Shown: positions 1 to 7,730, counted from the stretch's first letter. The stretch: DNA of 64,000 nucleotides from an uncultured Muribaculaceae bacterium (GCA_910578805.1 CAJTRS010000005.1:27823-91822); one strand, 5' to 3'. Made by a program: numbers and translations. Notes: a model not told the origin generated them from the sequence alone.

Positions 1-490
1 CGGTGTATTTTTTCTTCTCGCAGAAAAACGGAAAACTCTTTATCAACTCCACTTCGTCTTGAGTGACCTTGTTGATTACCGGAAAATAAGTAATGCGTTT
101 GTCTTCAGGCAGATTAAGTTGCGACCCCAGACGTTCGCGCCACTGCGCCGCGCTGCGCCGCGGGAAATATTTGGCCATACTGTCCGACAATGCGGGCAAA
201 GATTTCCTGAAAAGTTCCTCCTTGAAAAGTGGAACCGTAAAGTCCATTCGCACCACATAACTGTAAACATTGGTGGCCAACACGCTTCCGTCACAGGCAA
301 GTATATCGCCGCGCACAGGCACTATCGTATCGATATTGCTGTAAGCCTTCATGGCCTTCTCATTCCAGTGATGAGCCGATATCACGGTATTGTCAAGCAA
401 CTTATAGACAATACGCATCGACAGGAGCAATATGGCAAACACAATTACTCCGTAACGGAAAAATATATTTCTGCGGTTTTCCTGTTTCAT
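1..490 (-). CDS. ftsI: Penicillin-binding protein (FtsI/PBP3-type), N-terminal part, cut by window edge
   Basis: Peptidoglycan transpeptidase of the division septum; only the first ~163 residues are inside the window. The reading frame starts at an ATG at 490 and stays open to base 1. It shows a short basic N-terminus, one transmembrane helix (about residues 12-30, rich in V/I/L) and then the PVRGDILACDGSVLA stretch typical of the start of the class B PBP dimerisation domain. The catalytic domain lies beyond the window. The start overlaps the stop of the ftsL-like gene by 4 bases (ATGA), as expected for translational coupling in a division/cell-wall cluster. The family call is firm; PBP3 rather than another class B PBP is inferred from position after rsmH and ftsL. 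Confidence 0.85.
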   Translation of the reverse strand, partial: MKQENRRNIFFRYGVIVFAILLLSMRIVYKLLDNTVISAHHWNEKAMKAYSNIDTIVPVRGDILACDGSVLATNVYSYVVRMDFTVPLFKEELFRKSLPALSDSMAKYFPRRSAAQWRERLGSQLNLPEDKRITYFPVINKVTQDEVELIKSFPFFCEKKKYT

Positions 491-846
491 TGTTCTATCA
501 CAAGTTTATAAGGAGGTCTTTCCTGCAATTCAAGATGCAGACGCATGGAGTCGATCTGCTGCTTTACGGCCGACTCCCTGATCTTGCCCATATACTCACT
601 ACGCACCCTCACGAATTCCTTATGGGTCTCATCGACTTTGCGTTCAAGCCTCTGCGACTCCTCCATTTTGGTCATGCAGGTATATTTGCCGGAAATAAAC
701 GTAAGAAAGCAGAACAGCACCACAAGCATAGCCACCCAGTTACGTGCGAAAAAGTCACTCGTAACAACCTGTCCATAAAGAAGTTTACGGATTATCGACG
801 TCGATTTCTCTTCATGGCTTCCGCCTCCTGCTTTTTTCCGTGCCAT
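487..846 (-). CDS. ftsL: FtsL-like division protein
   Basis: A 119-residue single-pass protein: a basic cytosolic head of about 35 residues, one transmembrane helix (around residues 38-55, WVAMLVVLFCFLTFIS) and a heptad-rich tail of about 60 residues that should form a periplasmic coiled coil. This is the layout of FtsL, which links FtsB/FtsQ to the septal PBP. Sequence identity in FtsL families is low, so the call rests on topology and on position between rsmH and ftsI. It starts 6 bases after rsmH ends and overlaps ftsI by 4 bases. Confidence 0.75.
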   Translation of the reverse strand: MARKKAGGGSHEEKSTSIIRKLLYGQVVTSDFFARNWVAMLVVLFCFLTFISGKYTCMTKMEESQRLERKVDETHKEFVRVRSEYMGKIRESAVKQQIDSMRLHLELQERPPYKLVIEQ

Positions 847-852
847 AGACTA

Positions 853-1764
853 TCACAGTTTTTCCGCTACGCGGAGTTTTGCACTTCGAGCTCGTGGATT
901 CCTTTCCACCTCGTCATCATCGGGCACAACGGGCTTGGAGCCGATCATCTTCCACGGCGACCGCACCACTCCGAAAAAGTCTTTTTCCACCTCTCCCGAA
1001 ATATTTCCGCTACGCATGAAATTCTTTACTATGCGGTCCTCAAGCGAATGATAGGTGATCACAGCCAGACGACCGCCGGGACGGAGCACCCTCAAAGCCT
1101 GCTCGAGAAACTGCTCAAGTGCACGCATCTCCCCGTTAACCTCTATACGCAATGCCTGAAACACCATTGCCATCTCCTTTTTTTCACGTTTGGGAGAAAT
1201 AAACTTCGAAGCCAGTTCCGTGAGTCTGTTCACGGTATCTACCGGACGACCGGCCTCTCGCTCCCGGACTATGGCCGCAGCCAATCTGCGACCCTGCTTA
1301 AGCTCGCCATACAGCATAAACACCGATGCAAGGCTCTCTTCACTGTAATTTGCCAACACCCATGCCGCGCTATGCTCGGCACGGCGGTTCATGCGCATAT
1401 CCAGAACCGAATCGAACCTAAAAGAGAATCCTCGTCCGCTATCATCAAAATGATGAAACGACACACCGAGATCGGCCAACACACCATCGACCTCTTCCAC
1501 GCCGTAGTAGCGCATGAAATTATACAAAAACCGGAAATTACCGTAAACCATGGTAAATCTCGGGTCGGTCATGGCGCGCGCAACCGCCTCGTCGTCCTGG
1601 TCAAACGAATACAGATGCCCTCGGCCGTCAAGCCTATCGACTATGGCCGCCGAATGGCCGCCTCCGCCGTAAGTAGCATCGATATACACCCCATCGGGAC
1701 GTATGCGTAACGCCTCCATCGACTGTGGAAGCAACGCTGGTATGTGGTATTCCTGTCCGGCCAT
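853..1764 (-). CDS. rsmH: 16S rRNA (cytosine1402-N4)-methyltransferase RsmH
   Basis: SAM-dependent methyltransferase that modifies C1402 in the 16S rRNA P site; 303 residues, normal for the family. Seen: the N-terminal HIPALLPQSMEAL, the SAM-binding loop DATYGGGGHSAAI near residue 30, LADLGVSFHHFDD near 100, and the C-terminal LAVITYHSLEDRIVK motif. It is the first gene of the division cluster here; mraZ, often directly upstream, is absent from the 260-bp gap before it. A well-spaced promoter lies 34-66 bases upstream of the start. Confidence 0.95.
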   Translation of the reverse strand: MAGQEYHIPALLPQSMEALRIRPDGVYIDATYGGGGHSAAIVDRLDGRGHLYSFDQDDEAVARAMTDPRFTMVYGNFRFLYNFMRYYGVEEVDGVLADLGVSFHHFDDSGRGFSFRFDSVLDMRMNRRAEHSAAWVLANYSEESLASVFMLYGELKQGRRLAAAIVREREAGRPVDTVNRLTELASKFISPKREKKEMAMVFQALRIEVNGEMRALEQFLEQALRVLRPGGRLAVITYHSLEDRIVKNFMRSGNISGEVEKDFFGVVRSPWKMIGSKPVVPDDDEVERNPRARSAKLRVAEKL

Positions 1765-1797
1765 ATAGGATACAATAAAGGGAAAATAATAACGATG

Positions 1798-1830
1798 TAA
1801 AGTTACTATTTTTTACGGTAGGTTTACAAA
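1798..1830 (-). promoter_or_regulatory. Predicted promoter of rsmH-ftsL-ftsI
   Basis: On the minus strand TTTG is followed after 21 bases by TAACTTTA, close to the Bacteroidota consensus TTTG-N19-21-TAnnTTTG (last base A instead of G). Transcription would start about 25 bases before the rsmH ATG. A second -7-like TAACTTTG lies at 1862-1869 without a clear -33 partner. Confidence 0.5.
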
Positions 1831-1950
1831 TCAAAACAAGCGATTTTACACAATTATCCCCACAAAGTTATTTACAACCGCCCAAGACTCTATAATCCAC
1901 CATGATACCACGCACCAAAATCATGCAAAAACACATTTGCGATTGTAAAC

Positions 1951-1982
1951 GGCGGGAAGAACGCATAAACGTTCTCCCCGCC
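1951..1982 (-). terminator. Hairpin downstream of the FKBP cluster
   Basis: GGCGGG-A-AGAACG pairs with CGTTCT-C-CCCGCC around a 6-base loop (two 6-bp stems split by one A/C mismatch). It lies 45 bases after the last FKBP gene and is followed on the minus strand by GTTTAC, a weak T-tract. Probable terminator of the 6.8-2.0 kb transcript. Confidence 0.6.
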
Positions 1983-2027
1983 TAAATAACTCTATTCAAA
2001 CCCGCAAGCTATCCGCTTGCACAAGCA

Positions 2028-2945
2028 TCATTTCTTGTCGGGCAGAATATCCACAAGCTCCATGTCAAACACGAGCGTACGGTTAGGGCCTATCGAAGGA
2101 GGCGCCTGCAGCCCATAAGCCTGGTCACCCGGAATTATGGCATGAATCTTGCCACCCTTGCCTATGAGCATCATGGCATCACGGAATCCGGGGATAACTT
2201 CTTCAAGAGAAAATTCCACAGGCTGCCCTTCGGAGGAATCAAACACCTCGCCATCTGTAAACGATCCCGAGTAAATGACTTTGACCACAGACTGCGCCTT
2301 GGGAGCCGAACCGCTTCCGGCAGCCACAATCTTATACGCCACTCCTGTGTCGGTAAGTTTGTATGATTCATCGGACAGACGCTGTCGGGCCATATAATCC
2401 TTGCCGGCTTTCAGATTATCCTCGGCCACACGCTGCATATCGCTCTGCGCCTTGGCCTGCTGCTCCTGCTGATAAGCTATTATCTTCTGGTTCACTTCTT
2501 TCATAAGACCAAACAGCACATCGTCGGCAGCCTCCAATTCGGCCATGCGGGTGGAATCCATATCCAGACCGGCCGAAAAACCAGAAAGCATCTTGTCGTA
2601 ATCCACAGCCACACCGACATTTTTTATAATCTGGTTCTGTGTCCACAGGCTCACACCGTGATTTATGCCGTACATCTGCGCCACATGGGCGGCATCGACC
2701 TGCAAGGCCGCACGAAATCCCTCCATGAAGGCTTTTTTGTCAATTTTAGAAGTAAAATCCTCCGGCATCTGAGCAAGAGACATGCCCACATAATTACCGT
2801 GCACATTGCCCATATAGTATGACAGCGAATCAGTGTAGCCGTCCAATGTCACTACTTCTTCCGCAGCACTGCCGCTTCCCTCGGTGGAACATGCAGTGAG
2901 CGCGGCCACCGCCGATATCATATAAAATATCTTTTTCATAATCAT
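2028..2945 (-). CDS. FKBP-type peptidyl-prolyl isomerase lipoprotein
   Basis: Predicted periplasmic or surface-attached prolyl isomerase/chaperone of 305 residues. The N-terminus is a lipoprotein signal with lipobox LTAC (Cys about residue 19). Residues ~35-190 form a helical FKBP_N-type dimerisation module (DSLSYYMGNVHG...) and residues ~200-300 are the FKBP domain: VVKVIYSGSF, EVFDSSEG, VIPGFRDAM, the AYG loop and LVFDMELVDI, so the active-site Asp (FDSS) is present. It is last in the five-member FKBP array, 19 bases after the truncated paralogue. Translation may begin at the second Met (2939), which gives a more usual MKK start. Confidence 0.9.
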   Translation of the reverse strand: MIMKKIFYMISAVAALTACSTEGSGSAAEEVVTLDGYTDSLSYYMGNVHGNYVGMSLAQMPEDFTSKIDKKAFMEGFRAALQVDAAHVAQMYGINHGVSLWTQNQIIKNVGVAVDYDKMLSGFSAGLDMDSTRMAELEAADDVLFGLMKEVNQKIIAYQQEQQAKAQSDMQRVAEDNLKAGKDYMARQRLSDESYKLTDTGVAYKIVAAGSGSAPKAQSVVKVIYSGSFTDGEVFDSSEGQPVEFSLEEVIPGFRDAMMLIGKGGKIHAIIPGDQAYGLQAPPSIGPNRTLVFDMELVDILPDKK

Positions 2946-2964
2946 ATAAGGTATTAACCGGTAA

Positions 2965-3513
2965 TTATTCCTGTTCTTTCGAAGCCTGCGACTGCTTCTT
3001 CACTTCAACCATCTTGTTTCTCGCTATGGTCACAAGAGAATCAAGAATAGCCTCATCGGCTTCCGCCTGCTCATTCTCCGCGTCCGTTGCCATCAGCCTG
3101 CGCTCCATGGCATCAAGAAGCATCTGACGGTTCACCGACACTCCGTTGGCCTCAAACTCCAGTATGACCTGAAGCAGACGCAACCCCTCGTTTATACCGT
3201 CGGTGTAACCCACCTTGGAAGTATCACATTTGAGCACTGCGGTCACCCCGGCAAGATAGTCGGAGAAACGGAAATCGTCCTTTATGGCTTCGGGAATGGC
3301 GGAAGTGTTCAGCGCCACGGCGGCGCCTTCGTTAAAGCCCATGTAATAGCTCAGCGAATCGGTCGCGCTTTTCAGATCGGCCGGAGTGAGCTTTGTTATA
3401 TTTGCAGCCTCATGAGCGGCTGTATCCATATCCATCTGGCTGTGCGATCCGCCGCAGGAATAAAGCATTCCGGCTGCGGCCACGGCCATGATGAGACAAA
3501 CATTTTTTTTCAT
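2965..3513 (-). CDS. FKBP N-terminal-domain-only lipoprotein
   Basis: A 182-residue lipoprotein (lipobox LYSC, Cys about residue 20) whose only recognisable part is the FKBP_N-like dimerisation module: DSLSYYMGFNEGAAVALN, then YLAGVTAVLKCDTSKVGYTDG, matching the same segment in its two lipoprotein neighbours. It stops after a charged helix (KKQSQASKEQE), just where the linker to the isomerase domain should begin, so no catalytic domain is present. The frame is intact and ends at a normal stop 19 bases before the next FKBP gene, so it looks like a maintained gene rather than decay. It may be a dimerisation partner of the adjacent FKBPs; that is inference. Confidence 0.8.
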   Translation of the reverse strand: MKKNVCLIMAVAAAGMLYSCGGSHSQMDMDTAAHEAANITKLTPADLKSATDSLSYYMGFNEGAAVALNTSAIPEAIKDDFRFSDYLAGVTAVLKCDTSKVGYTDGINEGLRLLQVILEFEANGVSVNRQMLLDAMERRLMATDAENEQAEADEAILDSLVTIARNKMVEVKKQSQASKEQE

Positions 3514-3569
3514 TTTATTTCCTTTTGTTCTTTTTTACAAACAGAGTTATGTCAACATCACCGCATCGA

Positions 3570-4262
3570 TCAATGCCTGAACATTTTCACCAAACACTCC
3601 ATGCCCTCTGTGGCCTTGGCTTTTATCACCGTAATACGGTCGGGCACGGGAGCCGGATTGGGATCGATATAATACACCGGCACACCGCGACGGGCATAAT
3701 TTATCAGCCCGGCAGCAGGATACACCACCATCGATGTCCCTATGACCACCACCACATCGGCTTCCTCCACTATAGCCGCGGCACGCTCTATCTCAGGCAC
3801 CGGCTCCTGGAAAAACACTATGTGGGGACGCACAGGATCACCGTAGCGGTCACGTGATTCGGGTGACGTGTCGAGATTATCGGCATCAAGGTCATACACT
3901 CGCCCGGGGTGCCTCATGGAGCGCACTTTCATAAGCTCGCCATGCAGATGCACCACATCGGAGCTTCCTGCCCGCTCGTGCAGATTGTCCACGTTCTGGG
4001 TTATCACAGTCACACGGTACCACCTCTCAAGTTCAGCGATACTACGGTGCGCTGAATTAGGCTCCACTTCAAGCAACTCCCTGCGGCGCATGTTATAGAA
4101 GCGATGCACCAATGCCGGATTTCTGGCAAATCCGTCGGCACTCGCCACGTCCATTACGGGATAATTGTCCCACAGGCCACCGCTGTCGCGAAATGTGGAA
4201 ATACCGCTTTCGGCACTGACACCGGCTCCGGTAAGCACCACCAATCTCGGTTTTTCGGTCAT
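3570..4262 (-). CDS. cobB: SIR2-family NAD-dependent protein deacylase
   Basis: NAD-dependent lysine deacylase, cytosolic, 230 residues. Seen: GAGVSAESGI (residues 12-21), TQNVDNLH (88-95) and the catalytic His in HLHGE (His107). FYNMRR gives Tyr56-x-x-Arg59, the pair that binds acidic acyl groups in SIRT5/CobB-like sirtuins and suggests desuccinylase or demalonylase activity. The usual four zinc-binding Cys between the catalytic His and the GTS motif are all missing; the only Cys is near the C-terminus. It sits inside the FKBP array, 103 bases after one FKBP gene and 56 before the next, in the same orientation. Family membership is clear; acyl preference is inferred. Confidence 0.9.
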   Translation of the reverse strand: MTEKPRLVVLTGAGVSAESGISTFRDSGGLWDNYPVMDVASADGFARNPALVHRFYNMRRRELLEVEPNSAHRSIAELERWYRVTVITQNVDNLHERAGSSDVVHLHGELMKVRSMRHPGRVYDLDADNLDTSPESRDRYGDPVRPHIVFFQEPVPEIERAAAIVEEADVVVVIGTSMVVYPAAGLINYARRGVPVYYIDPNPAPVPDRITVIKAKATEGMECLVKMFRH

Positions 4263-4365
4263 ATCGGTATGTGATTTATATTAAAAAACAACATATTGGC
4301 ACGATAACCCGATATTTCATAAGATCATCGCACCAATATATATTATCTATTTTAACGTATTTCCT

Positions 4366-5268
4366 TTATTTAGCGGGAATCACCTCCACTACTTCCACAT
4401 CAAACACAAGAGTAGAGTTGGGACCGATGGCAGGAGGCGCCTGCAGACCGTAGGCAAGATTGCCTGGAATATAAAGGGTGTATTTCGAACCCTTGTTCAT
4501 CATTTTCAAGCCTTCCTTGAATCCGGGAACCACACCGTTGACGCTGAATTCGCGGGATTCGCCTTTTGACGAATCGAATTCAGTACCGTCAATCAACTTA
4601 CCGGTATAGATCACCTTCACGCGGTCCTTGTCAGTAGGCATCACACCCGTACCCTGCTTCTGCACCTTGTAAGTCAATCCGCTTTCTGTGGTTTTAACAT
4701 CTTTGTCGCTTGCCTTGACATTGTCAATGTATTCCTTGCCGGCAGCGGCATTCTTCTGACCGAGCTCTTCCTGAGCCTTCATCTCGGCCATTTGGCGTTC
4801 CTGCTGGGCTTTCATGAGTATCTCATTGACACGGTTGTTGATGTTTCCGGCAATCTTACGGATCGAATCGGCATCAGCAGATGAAATACTGTCACGCATG
4901 ATCATATCCTTGATCTGGGCAAACATCATTTCGGTATTGGTGGGAATACCGGCCTGATTGAGCATGGAGATATTGCGCATTACATTCATACCCATTTGCA
5001 AGCCGTCCATATAGCCCTGCTTGGTTGTATCGGATTCGAGCACGGCTTTCATACCGGCCAGAAATTCGTTCTTATCGAACTTGGCCTTCATATCCTCAGG
5101 CATAGACGCGATGGTGGTGTTGCAGAACACACCCATATCCTGACCGGTGTAGTAAGCTATCGAATCAGGGAAATTCTTGGGAGCGGAACCGGCTCCCGAA
5201 CCGGAGCAGCTGCACAGACTGCCCATGGCCATTGCAGCTACGCCGCAAGTTAAGATAATTTTTTTCAT
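4366..5268 (-). CDS. FKBP-type peptidyl-prolyl isomerase lipoprotein
   Basis: A 300-residue lipoprotein isomerase: signal MKKIILTCGVAAMAMGS and lipobox LCSC, helical FKBP_N-like module (~30-190; PDSIAYYTGQDMG and YMDGLQMGMNVM), then the FKBP domain with RVKVIYTGKL, TEFDSSKGES, VVPGFKEGL, LAYGLQAPP and LVFDVEVVEV. All core active-site positions are conserved. The Met at 5268 was chosen because it starts a proper signal peptide; upstream in-frame codons overlap the previous gene. It begins 22 bases after that gene ends. Confidence 0.9.
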   Translation of the reverse strand: MKKIILTCGVAAMAMGSLCSCSGSGAGSAPKNFPDSIAYYTGQDMGVFCNTTIASMPEDMKAKFDKNEFLAGMKAVLESDTTKQGYMDGLQMGMNVMRNISMLNQAGIPTNTEMMFAQIKDMIMRDSISSADADSIRKIAGNINNRVNEILMKAQQERQMAEMKAQEELGQKNAAAGKEYIDNVKASDKDVKTTESGLTYKVQKQGTGVMPTDKDRVKVIYTGKLIDGTEFDSSKGESREFSVNGVVPGFKEGLKMMNKGSKYTLYIPGNLAYGLQAPPAIGPNSTLVFDVEVVEVIPAK

Positions 5269-5290
5269 TTTTTTATTAAAGCGATAAATA

Positions 5291-6142
5291 TTATTGATTT
5301 TCATTATTTTCTGCAGGTACGGCAATGTCCTCCGCATGGCGCAAGTCCACAAGCTCCACCTCAAATATGGTAGCAGCACCGGCAGGTATCACCCCCGGCA
5401 CTCCGGCTGAACCGTAACCGATTTCCGACGGGATATAAAGGCGGTAGCGGCCGCCCTTTTTCATCATCTGAAGCCCTTCGGAGAATCCCGGTATCATGCC
5501 CGATACGGCACCCACCATAGGCTCGCCGGGTCTGGAAGCATTGAACACCTCTCCATTTATAAAACTGCCTGTATAGTTCACCTTGATCAGGTCGTCGGGA
5601 CCGGGCTTTTCACCCTCTCCCTCTGTGATTATCTCAAAAAGCAATCCGGAAGGAGTCTTAACCACACCCTCTCGCTTCGAAACCTCTTCGAGATAAGCGG
5701 CCGAGCCCTCCACTATATGAGCCTCATTCATAGCATCGGCTACCAGACGGTTCATATAGGCATCGGCAGTAGCTGTGGTAAATCCGGTATTTTTACCATC
5801 GGTGGCTCGCTGAAGTTTGTAGGCAAATTTCTCCAAGTCAACCTTGAAACGACCCATCTGCTCTATCTGACGGATACGTGCGGCTATAGTCACTCCTTCG
5901 GAAAGACCTTGAAAGTAGGCATCATTATCCCCGGCCATCTTAATTGCCTCCTGCACGCCACGCATGTATTCGGCACTCACGGCATCACCGTCCTTCACGG
6001 CTTTCCGGTTCATATACTCACCCCACACTGTAGCGAGCGCGCTCGCCACAGAATCAGTCTCCTGACGCGAGAGTGTACGGCCATAGGCCATGCCGCCCAT
6101 CATAACGGCCGCAACAACAAACAATACGGACCGACGCATCAT
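5291..6142 (-). CDS. Secreted FKBP-type peptidyl-prolyl isomerase with altered active site
   Basis: A 283-residue protein with a Sec signal (MMRRSVLFVVAAVMMGGMAYG, about 21 residues) but no lipobox Cys, so probably soluble periplasmic. A divergent helical module (~25-155) precedes an FKBP domain: IKVNYTGSF, EVFNASRPGE, MIPGFSEGL, IGYGSAG and TIFEVELVDL. The usual FDSS is FNAS here, changing the active-site Asp to Asn, unlike the other catalytic paralogues in the array. Its ATG overlaps the upstream stop by 4 bases, so the pair is probably translationally coupled. Confidence 0.9.
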   Translation of the reverse strand: MMRRSVLFVVAAVMMGGMAYGRTLSRQETDSVASALATVWGEYMNRKAVKDGDAVSAEYMRGVQEAIKMAGDNDAYFQGLSEGVTIAARIRQIEQMGRFKVDLEKFAYKLQRATDGKNTGFTTATADAYMNRLVADAMNEAHIVEGSAAYLEEVSKREGVVKTPSGLLFEIITEGEGEKPGPDDLIKVNYTGSFINGEVFNASRPGEPMVGAVSGMIPGFSEGLQMMKKGGRYRLYIPSEIGYGSAGVPGVIPAGAATIFEVELVDLRHAEDIAVPAENNENQ

Positions 6143-6765
6143 TTGCTTATTACCTTTATGAGTTCCACATCAAATATAAGAGTGGCGTTCGGACCAATCA
6201 CACCACCGGCTCCATTGGGACCGTAGGCAAGATTCGACGGTATGAACAGACGCCATTTGGCTCCCTCTTTCATCATCTGCAAAGCTTCGACCCAACCGGG
6301 TATCACCTGTGTCACACCGAATGTGGCCGGCTCACCGCGTTCCACCGAACTGTCAAAGACAGTGCCGTCGATCAGTCGTCCGGTATAGTGCACCGTTACC
6401 TGATCACCGGCCGAGGGAGTAGCGCCGCTACCCTCTTCAAGCACCTCATACTGAAGTCCTGAAGCTGTAGTATTCACTTCGGCACGCGCACCGTTGTCCT
6501 TAAGGAAAGATTCACCGGCTTCAGCATTGACCTTGCCCATCGCAGCGGATTCGGCCTGCTGACGCTCCTCCATACCCTGGAAGAACTTGCGTATCTCCTC
6601 TTTTGCCTCGTCATATGTCATCTTGGGTTTGGCTCCGGAGAACACTGCGGCAACACCGTCGGCAAAATCTTGAACATCAATAGACTCAATACCGCTACTG
6701 CGGAAATTATTACCCATGCTCAGGCCTAAGGCATAGCTTATCTTGCTAAATTCTTTTGTTTCCAT
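6139..6765 (-). CDS. FKBP-type peptidyl-prolyl isomerase, cytosolic (FklB/FkpA-like)
   Basis: A 208-residue isomerase without a signal peptide, hence cytosolic. Residues ~5-95 are the FKBP_N helical module (ISYALGLSMGNNFRSSG, then a coiled segment rich in E/A/Q) and ~105-205 the FKBP domain: VTVHYTGRLIDG, TVFDSSVERGEP, VIPGWVEAL with the binding-pocket Trp, NLAYGPNG and LIFDVELIKV. It is the first gene of the array, so one transcript would serve cytosol, periplasm and membrane. A -7 element lies 66-73 bases upstream. Confidence 0.93.
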   Translation of the reverse strand: METKEFSKISYALGLSMGNNFRSSGIESIDVQDFADGVAAVFSGAKPKMTYDEAKEEIRKFFQGMEERQQAESAAMGKVNAEAGESFLKDNGARAEVNTTASGLQYEVLEEGSGATPSAGDQVTVHYTGRLIDGTVFDSSVERGEPATFGVTQVIPGWVEALQMMKEGAKWRLFIPSNLAYGPNGAGGVIGPNATLIFDVELIKVISK

Positions 6766-6830
6766 AATATATGAAAATTATGTGTTGTAATATATAGTTT
6801 AATCCTTTGTTCTCAAACGCATAATTGGTG

Positions 6831-6838
6831 CAAAGTTA
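6831..6838 (-). promoter_or_regulatory. Predicted -7 element upstream of the FKBP array
   Basis: TAACTTTG on the minus strand matches TAnnTTTG exactly; no convincing TTTG was found at the -33 position. The implied leader is about 60 bases. The rest of the 460-base gap 6766-7226 is AT-rich and holds the 76-bp repeat and the sigma-factor promoter described separately. Confidence 0.4.
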
Positions 6839-6996
6839 GGCTAAATATCATGCTTCATACACTTTTTTTAATAAAAAAACATTAAAACCGACATCAGCAC
6901 CGCGACAATGCCCCATGCTCTTAGAGATAAACAAAATGACACAACAAGAGTTGCAAAACACAACGCGCCACGTTGTAACAACAAATGTTTTTATTA

Positions 6997-7072
6997 GTAA
7001 TATATTTGTAACACAACATCAAATGTTAGTATATTGGTGTAAATCAACATGCTATATATTGTTGTAACAGCT
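6997..7072. repeat. 76-bp element, copy 1 (twin at 63925-64000)
   Basis: Compared base by base with 63925-64000, 75 of 76 positions agree; the only difference is C at 7017 against T at 63945. To the left the copies diverge at once; to the right copy 2 is cut by the window end. The element is about 71% A+T, non-coding, and contains TTGTAACA near both ends; a further GTTGTAACA lies just upstream at about 6973. It sits 155 bases upstream of the ECF sigma factor start. Confidence 0.9.
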
Positions 7073-7109
7073 TCGTAATTATTTTAACGTTTTTTAGTTT
7101 GAGAATTAT

Positions 7110-7137
7110 TTTGATAAGTGAAAAGTGCGTAAATTTG
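7110..7137 (+). promoter_or_regulatory. Possible promoter of the ECF sigma factor gene
   Basis: TTTG at 7110-7113 and TAAATTTG at 7130-7137 are separated by 16 bases, shorter than the usual 19-21, so the -33 assignment is uncertain. The implied leader is about 80 bases. The 76-bp repeat ends 37 bases upstream, where it could carry operator sites. Confidence 0.4.
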
Positions 7138-7226
7138 CAATGTCGGACAGAGGAAATCCCGTCCGACAGACGAGAATGGACATATAATACAGACTGACGC
7201 ATCACACCCAAAAGAAACAAGCTATT

Positions 7227-7730
7227 ATGGAAACGACAAACGTACAAAACCGCCTTATGAGCCTCCAGAGCAATCTGCTCAATTTCGCCTACATGCTCAC
7301 ATCGAACCGCGACGATGCCTACGACCTTCTTCAGGACACCACCCTCAAGGTTCTCGACAACCAGGACAAGTATGTTGAGAACACCAATTTCAAGGGTTGG
7401 GTGTTCACCATAATGCGCAATATCTTTATCAACAACTATCGCCGTGCCTCCCGTTCGGCCACCATCATAGACCAGACCGAGGACTATTACCATCTGAACC
7501 TGTCGCAGGACTCCGGGTTCGAGACACCGGAGGGTTCCTACGGAGCATCGGAGATCACCGCGGCCATCGATGAGTTTCCCGAGAAGTACCGCGTGCCCTT
7601 CTCCATGCACGTTGCCGGCTACAAGTACAATGAGATCGCCGACGAGATGGGACTACCCCTGGGCACCGTCAAGAGCCGTATATTCTTTGCCCGTCAGGAG
7701 CTGCAGAAGCGCTTCAGCGATTACCGCTGA
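7227..7730 (+). CDS. ECF-type RNA polymerase sigma factor
   Basis: A 167-residue sigma-70-family factor with only regions 2 and 4. Region 2 (~10-80) includes AYDLLQDTTLKVLDN and NFKGWVFTIMRNIFINNYR, the core-binding and -10-recognition segments; region 4 (~112-165) includes FPEKYRVPFSMHVAGY, YNEIADEMGLPLGTVKSRIF as the helix-turn-helix, and an ARQEL tail. It resembles a sigma factor conserved across Bacteroidales rather than the FecI/SusC-linked type. No anti-sigma gene follows; the next gene is convergent frr. It is alone on the plus strand in the first 29 kb. Confidence 0.93.
   Translation: METTNVQNRLMSLQSNLLNFAYMLTSNRDDAYDLLQDTTLKVLDNQDKYVENTNFKGWVFTIMRNIFINNYRRASRSATIIDQTEDYYHLNLSQDSGFETPEGSYGASEITAAIDEFPEKYRVPFSMHVAGYKYNEIADEMGLPLGTVKSRIFFARQELQKRFSDYR

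Noticed and set aside
490..1710. A 406-codon open frame on the plus strand opposite rsmH and ftsL
   Set aside because: It lies across two clearly identified minus-strand genes, has a composition typical of an antisense frame (rich in His, Arg, Leu) and no recognisable motif.
7044..7610. A 188-codon minus-strand open frame over the ECF sigma factor
   Set aside because: The plus-strand sigma factor has full region 2 and 4 motifs; the antisense frame extends into the promoter region and has no similarity.
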